A stretch of DNA of 64,000 nt from Eutreptiella sp. 'Long Island Sound 2002' (Eukaryota > Euglenozoa > Euglenophyceae > Eutreptiales > Eutreptiaceae), in the NCBI GenBank assembly GCA_964036045.1, contig OZ038384.1:29555771-29619770 (forward strand), in the 5' to 3' direction. Of this stretch, positions 24,601 through 35,340 are shown in pieces (positions within the stretch are counted from its first letter, which is position 1; the number at the start of each line of letters is the position of its first letter). The notes below the pieces were generated by a model. That model was not told the DNA's origin and ran no database searches. It saw nothing but the letters and a program-made list of their open reading frames with translations. The translations under genes and the position numbers were made by a program.

Positions 24601-24868
24601 TGGGTGCCCCCCAGCCGCGCTGATATTCTTGTTCGGAGACATCTTCGATGGTCATCGGCAACAAGACGATCCGGTGTCACCCCCTCTTCTTACACCACAT
24701 GCCGAGGCGGTCTTGACCCTCCGCCTCTGTGGGTTGTACACGGGCGTGCAGGGGGGTGGGGGGGCGGGCGGAGTGGGCCATAGTATGACTACTGCCAGCA
24801 GGCCTCGCCCCTAATGCCGATGGGAGCCCGGTTCCGGGCGTGGTCAGGTTAGGCAAGGCGCCACATGA

Positions 24869-27025
24869 CCCACACGTCGTTGTCACCACGCTGTGAGAAG
24901 GTGGGGGGGGGGGGGCGAGGAACGGTGGTGGTATACCAGCTGCATAGGTCCACAACAGTGTGCGGGGCGGAGTATACCATCGCGCTTGACGCCGTCAAGT
25001 CACTATGCGGAAGCAACGTACACTGGCGGCCACATCGAGTGCATCATCCGAAAAGTGTCCTCTCCCCGGAGTTGACGGCTTCGAATGCAGTGTTGCTAGG
25101 GAGACTCGTGATGAGCCCACATTCGGATGTGGCATGGTTGGAGCCCCACAGGTACTGCTGGGTGCCAGTGGTCGAAGGTCACGTCGTCTGATGCCTCTCC
25201 CCAGGAAGATGGGTTCACCAACTTGGCCGTGGCAAGCCAAGGCAGCCCCACGTGAAAAAGGGCCATCCGCGGCATGGTTCCCGAAGCGGAGATCATCTGG
25301 GGAAACCACTTACCTACTCCACACGCCTCCTTCAGCCCTCACTGTATACGTGGTGGAGGCTTCCATAATTGGGGCACAACTGCGCTCGGCTGATTAGGCC
25401 CTGTACCGCGGCATCAAAGGACCAACCTCCCACTTCATCAACCAGCACACATTGAACTAGGTGGTGGAGGGGCTGTGTCGGCTGCCACGCAGAGTTGGAG
25501 GACCCCATCACTGGGCGGTACGAGTGCTCGCACTTGGCGGCGGTCCCGCTGGAGGAACCGGATTTCGCTGCGGCCCATGCAAAGGCCCCGCCACCACACC
25601 TCACGTTGCCCAATGAGCATGCCACCCTCCTGATGCCTAGTGAAGGCGGGGTGCTAGAACCTCATTTGCCCTCCATGCGGGCCCTCCAGCAGATCAGAGA
25701 GGTGGTCTCGGACTCGTTGGCATCGCGCACAAGGGACCACACGCCGCTGGCTAGTGGTTGTGAAGTTTTCCCTTTGGTAACTGTGCATCATGGCCCTACA
25801 TTCCGGAACCTGCTGCGGGCAAGAGACGGCCGTCTCCCCACCATGCAAGTCATGCGACGGCGGCGGTAAAAAATCACTCGCACGGTGGTTCTTGCGCTTC
25901 CTTGCATCTTGTGTGGGGAACCCGAGAAAGACACGGGCCACTGGCGCATATTTTGCGAAAGGGACGAAGCGGTTGCACGGCTATTGTATGCGAAAGTAGA
26001 GGAGTTCACTGCGGACCTGGAACTTGCAGACACGGCATTGGAGTTCGTGTCCTGGAAGGAGCACATATGCAGAGGGAGAAACTTTAAGGGCGGGAGTAGT
26101 CGCAGCAGAACTCCAGCGGCTCTTCGCCTCGGTGCGGGCTGCCTGATCCTTAGGCCGGGCGAAGGCCAAGGTGTTCTTGGAGGAAATGATCCAGATCGGG
26201 GAAGATGGTTATGCCTGGAGAAATCATCGACTCACAAAGATCATGCAATTGCAGCCAGAAAATCGGAGGAAGGCAGCATTTGCATTCCTGCGAGGTAATA
26301 AGCGCTTCTGCCCGCCGGCAGGAAGGGTTAGGCAGCTGCCGCAGTGGAACCCATTCGATGGCCTCCTAGGCAGCCTTCGCGCGGCCTTTCAGCGGGTGCC
26401 GCTGCACGCGTTACTGATGTCCACGTCGTACATTACGCACAACGAAGCCATGTCCATGTTTCCCCAGTGGATGGCGGCGGCGATGCAGGCCTTTAGCCCA
26501 TGGATCCAATCCCAGGTTGCCCAAGACTTCCCCACTTTCCGGGTGCGGTCCCGTGTAGTGTCCGCGCGGTCCTAGGCCACCATCAACGGTACCATGGTAC
26601 GCGACTCAGATGCCCATGAGTAACCGTGCCTTAAGGTGTTTGTAGGCCATCCTGCAGTCAAAAGCAGCATGGGCCGGCCCCGTGAAGTACTCCATGTCTT
26701 CCAAAACCTGTTGTGCACCCTCCCAATTCTAGCGGTGGCCACCGTCTTGGACGTGGGGGAAGTGTGGTTGTATGACCGGCAGCTGCGGAGGGTCGTCCCG
26801 GTGGCGGACGGGCAAAAGTGCATGGCGATCCTGGTGGGATCCAAGCACCTTGCGCGGATTCGGGGAGACGACGCGCCTAGTCGCGTCACGGAGGTGTTGT
26901 TGTCGCTGCCGGACGGGGATGACAATGCATCAGTAGATGCCCGCCACACATTGGATACCTTGGACCTTCAGCCGGTGGTCGAGGCCCAGTTTGGAGGGCA
27001 GCGATTGGTGATCGCATCGGCTTAG
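24869..27025 (+). pseudogene. LINE ORF2 C-terminal fragment with CCHC knuckle (fragment A)
   Basis: Plus-strand coding remains of the part of a non-LTR retrotransposon ORF2 that follows the RT domain. Near 25,900 a C-x2-C-x8-H-x4-C knuckle (CILCGEPEKDTGHWRIFC) fits the zinc-knuckle region downstream of LINE RTs. Upstream and downstream the frames are well mixed (HATLLMPSEGGVLEP; WMAAAMQAFSPWIQSQV; ILAVATVLDVGEVWLYD). Frameshifts occur near 25,200, 25,470 and 26,080. In-frame stops are TAG at 25,395, 25,458 and 26,573, TAA at 25,867 and 26,621, and TGA at 26,144; the frame reaches TAG at 27,023. It has no RT of its own. The right edge abuts the minus-strand fragment at about 27,025. Confidence 0.65.
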
Positions 27026-30000
27026 ATCCCCCCTCGCCAGGAGGTCAAGGAGGTACCTCGGGTTGAGGTGGTTGGGCTTCACGTGACGGCCGGCCCGCCA
27101 CAGCCAGCGGCACGCGCCCTCCAGCTTGGACCAGGGGCAGACGTTCACGTCGCTCAACCCACGCCCCTCCTTGGCCATATGTCCCCCGAAGTGCTGCAGC
27201 ACCACCGTTATGTTAGATTACCTCCCATATGGCACGCCGAGGCCCTTCTTGGGGGGGGGCTTCAGCGCCACCTTTGGGACCGCCTTCGCCACAGCTACCG
27301 CTGGGATAGCTGGCCGGGCTGGCGGCGGTAGGTGAATCATCCCCTCCACGGAAAACTGCCCCACCAGCCACCGGCGCAACGCATTGGCGAAATCCTCCCG
27401 GTCTCCCGCGACCGTCCACCGGGAGCCACAAAACGCCGGGAGCCACGGCGCCATGGCCTCAGCCATGGCCAGATGGAAGGCTTTCCCTCCGTAGTGCCTG
27501 CGGAACCCGAGTGCTGCTGCGCCTACCAAGGTCCCCTGGAGGAACAGCGCAGTGCCCCGCCGCCGCTCAGGGTACCAAGGTACGGTGCCTCTTGGTCCGC
27601 CGGGCGGATCTCGAGCCCCGTCACCCCTTTCTTGTCGTACATACGCAGCGTAGTGGAGTGCGGCTCCAACGCCACGATGACCCAGCACTACCCCCGTGGC
27701 CCACCGTGCAGCATCGCAAGGGAAGCCGCCGGCCGGTTGCTAGACGACTGTGCCGCTGGCGCCCACGAAAGGGCGGCCGCATGCCCTCGCAATGCCGCAC
27801 ACATTGTGGCCGCCTGCTTGGGCCGCCACATGTTGCTGCGGACGACTGGCCAAACATCCTGCCCCAAGATGCGTGGTTTCCCCTTCACGACCACGAACAC
27901 GACTGGTGCTGACGGCATGCCCCCGGACGAGCAACTCTGCGCCCGGCGCATGGGGCTCATGAACCTCAGGTGGTCCCGGATGACCCCATAGCAGGCAGAC
28001 CCCTTGGACCGCTGCCGCACCAGCCTGTCCGCGGTGACCACGTTCCAATCCAGACCCCCCTGTTACACCCGCACACAGGCCCAAAACCCTGCACCCTCCG
28101 ACACCACCACCCGTCCCGCGTCCGCCTGCCTCACAACATGGGTGGGTGCTAGGTCCTCCACCCGCAGCCATCGCTGGGCATGCTCCTCCCACAGCTGGGG
28201 GGCGTGCGGCCTCTGCTTTTGCAGCGCGTCCGTGACGCGCCGCACGGACACCGACACGACAAGGAACATTCGCCCCTCCGCCGCTGCCAGGCACAACGTG
28301 GCGTGCTACAGCCGCGCATCAGGCAGCACCAACTGGTGCCTGATGTCCGCCACTGGTAAAGGAGCGTGTGGCGCCGGGATGGCACCCAGTGCCGCCGCGG
28401 GCAATTCTCCTAAGGAGGGCAGGCGCACGACCGGCCCCATGTCCCTGTTGAGGACCATTGCCGCCACCCACCGCCTGTCTAGCGTGGACAGAAAGTTGCC
28501 CGGCCTTGGCACCCGGAGGAGGGTACGGACGGCGGGCAACATCGCACACACACCGCAGTCCTTGATGTAGCCTGCCAGGTGTCGCACCTGCGCTGCCCTA
28601 GCCACTATCAGCAGATTCCTCCGCACCCGGCCACACCGACCTCTGTCCCCCCGGCACCATACGTAGTGTGCCGACTGCCGTTTCCCGCGTGCTTGTCCAC
28701 TGGGGCGAGCTGCCCTGCAGCGTAGGCAGATCCAGGGGGTCCACAATCAGCTGCACATTCGGGGCCAGGAGGTGGTGGGCGGTCCAGTGCCGCAAACCCT
28801 GCTCCACCGAGCGGTCAAGGTACCCGAACTCCGGGCCGCCCATACTGAGCGACGAGGGGGGCGCCCAGAGTTCGCGAGTACTGCTGGCCCTCCCACCCCG
28901 CCCTCGAGAGGATCATGGCGTGTTGGGCGGGGCACTTCACCGCATTCGCCACCAACGCCACCGTCCAGTCGCCAAGCTCGGCCTTGTGGTGGGGGCCACA
29001 AGGAAGAGGTGCCGTGGCCCAGACTCACCGTAGGCCCGATACAACTCCTCCAAGGCGCTGCGCATTATGGTTGGTGGCAGGGAGGCGTCCGTGCAATCCT
29101 GGAGCCATGGAGGCGGACCTGGGAGCTGCCTTCCTTCCCCCCCTTGCCAGATGGTGCCCTGCAGAGTTGATAGGTTCCTCTAGACGACTTTAGCAATCAG
29201 GTCCCGCCAAGGTCGGGGCCTCTCGGCACCCCAATGTAGGGCAACCACGACCACGTGGGTGGTCAAGGGCTCCGCAGTGAGCTTCAGCGCCACCCTCCCA
29301 TCCGTGTCCACGACCGTGCTTTGCGGGGCTCTAAAGGCTTGTCATCCAACTCCGCGGATCGTCACCCAACACCACAGGACCACAATGGTCTCCCAGTCCG
29401 GGCCAGCACCCGACCACCGCGGCCACATCCCCACTTGTGGGCATGGGCCGTTCGCACAACCTCCACTCCAGCCCCACCAGCCGGTTGAAGCCTGCGCGCT
29501 GCAGGGACGCATCCCACGAGTGTGGCAGCTGGCGGTGGACCGCCGTCCACACCTAGGCTTCACCCTCACGCGCGAAACCGAGCCCCTCGAGGAGGCTCCG
29601 TGTCATGGGGCTGGGGATGTGGGGACCTGACCTCCATCCCTTGGCTTAGCCGGAACCCCGGCTCATCCTCGAGCGGACGGACCTCTGGGTCCGCCACCAC
29701 CAGTCGGGCCGCAACCGTGGGGAGATGGAGGGTCATAGTCCACGGCTGGACTCTGACAAATTCGCGGGGTAAATCTGAGCATGCCGCCACGATGCCACCA
29801 TTTTTTGCCCACCTCAGCGCCCTATCCCACCATGGTGTCTAGGTAACACAAATAGCACCCCAGACAAGTAGGTCACCACAGCTCGAGCTTGCCACCTGCG
29901 GGTCCATGCCCGCCGGGTGGGTGTGCCACGTGCACACCCACCCAGGGATGCATCCCGCGCGGACACCATGTCCCTCCATGGGACCACCGGGAATCGGGTG

Positions 30001-31070
30001 TGCAAGTCTTCTTCGTCGCAAGGCACCGCCACTGGCCACACAACCCTACCCGCGTGGGCAACCGCGTACCCCACGGCTGGGAGCCCTCCACTCTGCGCAG
30101 CCTCGACCACGTCGCCCAGTAGTCCCTCGTGGCGGTCTAAGAGGCTAAGGCGGAGGGCCCCCACACGGGCGATTCTCTTTTGGACCAGCAGCATGTCTTG
30201 GGGTACCCCCTGCAGCATTGGGGGTTGAGGGTGGGCGAAGCGGCACACGTCGGCCATAATGCACCACCCTTTGGCCCAGGGCCTTCAGGTTTCCACCTCG
30301 CCCCCCTTGGGCCGCGCCCTGTCCGCGGCTCCTGTGGACGGCCGCCTCACTTTGTGCGCCTCCCGGACGCCCGTGATCTCAACGCCGTCATCCTCTTCAC
30401 TTCCGGTGCCCTCCACCCGCTGCCAACGCTCTGGGCCCCGTTCCTCCCCCTCTAGCCCAGCAGCGGCTGGTGGGGGGTGGCTGGCCGCAGCAAGAACCAG
30501 CCCGCGGGCTGCCCCAACGTCGGCTTCCACATCCACCTCATCGCCCGCAGGTCCGCTCAGGCCGTAACCTGTTGCCCCCGCCTATGCCACCCCCGACTGT
30601 CCTGCGGCAGCGGCCTCTATAGCCCCTTGCGCCGCGCCCCCCGACGTGCATCCCGCCGCGTCCCCCTCCATCGCAACGCCGTGCCGCGTGGGCTCCCGTC
30701 TCCTGGTGCCCACGTCCTGGCGCGTGCCCGCCACCACTAGCTGCCGGGGGTCACCACCGTGTTTCGCGAGGTGATATCTGCTGGAGGTAGGGGTGACAAC
30801 CGCATTGCCGGTAGTTAGCGACGAGCGCTCCTCGCCATGCACGCCGAGCATGGCCTCCATGCCGTCTAGGTGCAGCGCCACGAGAACGGCACGGGACTCG
30901 AGCGCCGCAGGCGTGAAGTGCCGCTTGCCGTAACTGGGAAGCTAGGCGTCTGCGGTGCTCCTCCACAGGGCCACATATAGGCCCTCCTCCACCGCTCCAT
31001 CCATCCCCGCTTCCTCAAGCAGGCGCCTCGCCGCCACACACACCGCCGGCGGGAGGCGCTCCGTTGGCTC
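27026..31070 (-). pseudogene. LINE ORF1-like (gag-like) minus-strand fragment (fragment B1)
   Basis: Reading from 31,070 downwards, one frame runs to about 29,814 (PAVCVAARRLLEEAGMDG; LHLDGMEAMLGVHGEE; an acidic EGTGSEEDDGVEI stretch; HPQPPMLQGVPQDMLLV) and then shifts into others (SLLEGLGFAREGEA; TADRLVRQRSKGSACYGV; WVIVALEPHSTTLRMYD; LEGACRWLWRAGRHVK). In-frame stops: TAG at 30,942, 30,582, 29,839, 29,553, 28,306 and 27,688; TAA at 28,063 and 27,218; TGA at 30,285. No RT or endonuclease motif is present, so an ORF1-type product is the best guess, from length and position only. Confidence 0.5.
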
Positions 31071-31079
31071 AACTCGCCG

Positions 31080-31760
31080 TACGTCCCCGGTATGGTAATC
31101 TAGGACTGCTATGTCCCCCAACTGGGCACATCAGACCTGGTCGCCTAGCATGGCACGTCCGCTAGGCCCACCTCCCGGGCGACGCTCCCCGGCGGCTGGA
31201 GGTCGAAGCGCTCCATGACGCCCGATGGGACCAGCGGTGCGTTGAGCAAGTAGGAGTCTAGCCTATGCCCTTCACGTGTGTGTTGCCGGTCTTCCTCTGC
31301 CGAGTGTCCCGCCCTCAGGGACCCACATTGTTCGCACAGGGCCACGAACCGCTTCGTGGTGTGATGTCCCAGGGACTCCAGCCATAGGTTGAAGTCCCCC
31401 CCGATGACCACCCGCCACGTGCCTTGCGCGCTCTTGACCTCCGCGTACATGGCCACGTCAGCAAAGAAGCATGCCTTAGACGCCCAGGAGTCACCGCCAC
31501 TGCCAAGGTCGTGGACGTTGATGACCGTGAACGTCCCACCGGCGATCACCACATTCTCCATGTGTACCATGCCCTGGGGGATGTGCAGGCCTGTCTCCTG
31601 GAAGAGACCAAGGATGGCACATTGGGCTCTTAGAATGCCCGCCGCAAACGCCTCGCTTTGGAGCATGCCCCGGGCCGCGGGCACGCCGTCAGCCTGCATA
31701 GAGCCTTGGACGTTCTAAGACGCCGCAGTCCGGACATCAGAGGCAGGATCCCGTCACTGC
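31080..31760 (-). pseudogene. EEP endonuclease domain of a LINE ORF2 (fragment B2, truncated)
   Basis: Endonuclease/exonuclease/phosphatase fold of an APE-type LINE. Visible motifs: NVQGSM at the N-terminus, GLFQET (metal-binding Glu in the Q-E motif; Gln codon CAG at 31,598-31,600), VIGGDFN (catalytic Asp and Asn) and LDSYLLN. A Pro/Gly-rich frame upstream ends at TGA (31,754) just before it. TAG interrupts the frame at 31,715 (immediately before NVQG) and at 31,145, 31,109 and 31,100, with no shift. The RT that should follow is missing; ORF1-like sequence follows instead, so this is a truncated copy joined to another element. Confidence 0.75.
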
Positions 31761-31849
31761 ATTGCTGCCGGATCCGGATCATCAGCCTGGTCCAGTCCGC
31801 CAGAAGGAGGGGGGCCGGCGGCATCGGCGCTCAGCGGCGGATGCGACGT

Positions 31850-34800
31850 TCCCTTGGTAAGACCCGACACCAAACCCCAACACGCACCTCGGGAAGACGT
31901 GGCCGCTCGGCGCGCCCCACGTGGCGCTGCGGAAGCTGGTGTGGCTCCGCTGCGCGCTGCACCTGGGTCGATGCCCGTGCCTCCTGTCGAAGACACGGCC
32001 CCGGACCCGGGAGCACCGCTCAACGCCGCTGATGAAGATGCCTCCTACGCCCCCGAGGATTGTACTCGCGAAGCTTGTATGAGCGTCGACGAAGCGGATT
32101 TGGCCGTTGCAAAGGGCCCCGTTAGCCCACCAAGCATGACCCGTGATCATGGCTTCCGCTTGCGGCGGCAATGCTGCAGCGGGCCTGTGATGAACCAACA
32201 CTTAGGGGGTGGCTCTCGTCGCATCACGATACTGCCACCATGGGCACACCGGAGGGTCAGGCTGTCTTGGACCTACTCGGCGCCTTCCGTGACAAAGTGT
32301 CACAGGTAACGGGGGTGGCAATGCCTTTAGGCATGGATCCGCAATACCCGTATGGGCAAGTGGATGCGGAAGGTTCTCTATCACAGGTCCTCACGGATCA
32401 ACACAGCCTCTCATGACGGGCCCGGGATTTATGGAGACGGGACGCAGAGGGGGCGGGGCTCGCCTCCAGGGAAGCTCTTGCCCTCCTGCAGCGCCTCTGG
32501 CAGGTGGACCCCGATTTGTCCCCCGCCGGCATGGAGGGTTTGCGCGATGCTCTTGATCAACGGCTTCAGCAGCTCCACCAACGCATGCCAGAGCTCATGG
32601 GAGCCCTCACATGCAACCGGCACAGGGGCATCAAGGACTACCGGCGAGGCAAGGTGCCGGATTTGCAGCTACGATGGATGGCGATCCGCGGGGCCATCAA
32701 CGTGGTCAGCTACGCTCCCTCGAGATTATGGGCGGTGTGCGTCCAAGAGTCGGATAAATTTCTCATAGAGGCCTCAAAGGTCATTGGGGAGGTCCAGAGG
32801 TATTGCGAGGCCCTGTATGCCAAGCGGCGGCTGAACCTACCGGCCTTTGAAAGGTTAGTCCGGGCCCACATCCCTTAGGATGTACCTGACGAGTGGAGGT
32901 CGGTACAAGACTACACCCTGCAGGACCTCAAGGACGATGTGAAGCAGGCTGTGGCGGACAACAAAGTGCCGGGGCCCAATAGGGTTACGGCGGCCTCATC
33001 GCGGAGCTGCCAAAGCCAGTGCAAGGGCTCTTGGTACACGCCTTCCGAGCCATCCTCCGTGGCGCCGAAGTCCCAGAGTCGTGGCATGAGGACATCATCA
33101 GGCTGATGCCCAAGGGAAAGGCCACAAGGGACTTGGATGCATACAAGCCCATAGAATGGGGGCAGCAGGAAAAGAGAATGCTTATGACCCCCCTCATGCG
33201 GAGGTTCACGGCAGCCTTGGCTCGTAAGGGTATGGCTGTAGACTGGCAGTTCGGGGCCATGCCGGGCTCAACGGTGGCAGCCCCGGTGTTCCTAGCACAA
33301 CGCACAGTGCAGCGGGGGCAAGAGGAGAATCATGTCTTGGCCTTGGATGTCTCCAAGGCTTTCAACACCGCCCCGCATAGGGCTCTAGCTCTCCTGTTGC
33401 GCCACATGGGGGTCCCGGAGACTCGTGGACCCCTGCCACTCCGGACGTATGGCGTCTAGTTTGCCTTCGGCGTGCGAGTAGGCTATCCGTGTCATCCTTT
33501 CCTTGGCAGCCACTGCTAGTGGGATGCCAAGGACCACGGGGCCATGGTCAGACCCCAGGGCTGTGGGAGATCTCCCCGGTGCCAGCTACGCGCGCTCCCT
33601 TAGTTGTGGTTCCATAGTGCGCATTGTTACACCGCACGGTCCCACCCCGAGCATCCGCCTCCATCGAGGCTTGCGGCAAGGCAGTGCGGAGAGCGCCGTG
33701 TTCTACCTCCGCCTTATGGAGCCCCTCCTGCGAAGCCTTGCTCGCGAAGCCCAAGGAGATGCTCGCCCCGTTGTGCCGCCCCTAGTACAAGCGTATTGTG
33801 GCGACCTCTTGCTGATAGCGCACTCCCTGCCGCAGCTCTTGGAGTAAGCAGGGGCTATAGCGGAGTACTTGGCGGACATGGCCATGTCCCTCAATGTTGG
33901 CAAGTGTGTGTATGCCACCAGCCCAAGAGACCTTCGCACCGAAGCACATGCTTCTCCTTCATGGATGCCATTACTTCCCATCCAGCCTGAGGCCTAGGTA
34001 CGGTACGGTACTCTTGGCCACCATACAGAGCCACGCAGTTACCGCATTGTTCGGGTCCAGGTGCACCATGATCAAGGGGATGTGTGTTGTAGTGTGCAAA
34101 AACACCTTGGGACCGGTGTCCGTGTCCCATGAGGTAATGGCAGCGGTGGTGGGCGGCATCGTGCGGTACGCGGCTCCATACCTGTCGGACACTGCGGAGG
34201 AAGTGGTGCGCTTAAATGCTGCCATCAAGACTGCAGCCCTGCGGTTTGAAAACCTGCCCAAGAACCCATCCAATGTGGTGGTCCGGTCTAGTAAAGGGCT
34301 TAAATTGGCGCATATTTGGGTCGTATGCCGTGACACCGGGGGGGGGTGACTTTGGCTCAGCTCACGCATCATCGCTCGGCTCTCATCAAAGGTGAAATGT
34401 GAGCCCTGCTTGACGACCTGCACACACAGTATGGGGTGTGCGGACAGTGCATGGTTTCGTCCACGGCGCTCGCATCGCATGCCGGAGACACGCGGCTCGA
34501 CCGAGTCCTCAGGGCGATGGAAAGCTGGGAGTCGGTCCCCTCATGCCGTCATCGGTGTACTCGTGCGTGCACGCCCATCTGCTGCAAATGCAATGGGCCG
34601 GACGGCGATGGGCGACCCGGTCCTACATCTTCAAGGGTAGGGACGTCTGTGCGTTGTCTCGACCCCGCACGGAAGCGGCGGTGAGATTCCTGACGGATCC
34701 GGCGAATGACCTCCTGCACGCACGACTCCCATGTCATGAGCCTGGACACCGGGCCGTGCACCTTCAAGAATGTCACGAAGACCATCTGCACCTTCCAAAT

Positions 34801-35340
34801 ACAGAAGTTGGGCCAACTATGCAGGACCACGGGTGGCTAACGGGTCTCCAAGCGGCATTCCGGTCCCGGCTGCCCAGCCCATCGACCCAGCATCTACTTT
34901 ATCCGGTTCGGCACAACAAGGCCACCAAGCGCACGAGACAGTCTGCTAAAGGCGATGCATATGTGGTGGGCCAGTACAGGGACGATAACAGGAATCCGGC
35001 TTGTCCGGGGCTGTCCATGCCGTTCGTCGGTGTGGTTGGCAACTTGCGGGGGGGGGGGGGGCAAAGGCACCCCCAGCGAAGCCCCCCCCCAGCGCCAAAA
35101 GAGGAACTTGTGAGCTGTAGCAACAGGTTAATGGCCCAGTGGTCCCCGACACTACGTCCACGGAGGACACCCGGGATATCCAAGCGCTTCGGGAGTCCCA
35201 GCCGTCCCGCGAACTTTAAGGCGTGTGAACTGATGGAACAACGGGTCACCATGTGGGCAACACATGTTGAGTTGTCTTGTGTTTGCTTACATCGTGCGTG
35301 TTTGTGCAAATTTGAAGATTTTGAAGGCAAAAAAAAAAAC
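31850..35340 (+). pseudogene. LINE reverse transcriptase fragment (fragment C)
   Basis: RT of a non-LTR retrotransposon on the plus strand. An ORF2 linker (32,171-32,940) is followed by an N-terminal RT motif (NKVPGPNRVTA), palm motif A DVSKAFNTAPH (Asp codon at 33,346), motif B RGLRQGSAESAVFY (about 33,665), motif C Y-C-G-D (33,794-33,805) instead of the usual Y/F-x-D-D, then SLNVGKCVY and a thumb-like LNAAIKTAALRFENLP. Stops: TGA 32,414, TAG 32,876 and 33,457, TAA 33,845, TGA 34,400; frameshifts near 32,990 and 34,340. An A11 run at 35,329-35,340 may be the 3' tail. The endonuclease is absent. Catalytically dead as written because one motif C Asp is lost. Confidence 0.8.

Larger units (their letters stand above)
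20867..24868 (+). repeat. segmental tandem duplication, copy 2 (4.00 kb)
   Basis: Direct repeat of 15,201-20,866 at an offset of 5,666 bp. The offset falls to 5,507 after the 159-bp gap, and to about 4,006 after the missing 1.49 kb block. The right edge is at CCACATGACC, after which LINE sequence begins. The copies differ by scattered substitutions and small indels, so the duplication is fairly recent but not fresh. Confidence 0.92.

Noticed and set aside
27740-28294. 184-codon minus frame as the gene at this place
   Set aside because: Gly/Ala-rich shadow; the neighbouring frame (with VRRVTDALQKQRPHAPQLW and TADRLVRQRSKGSACYGV) is far more protein-like.
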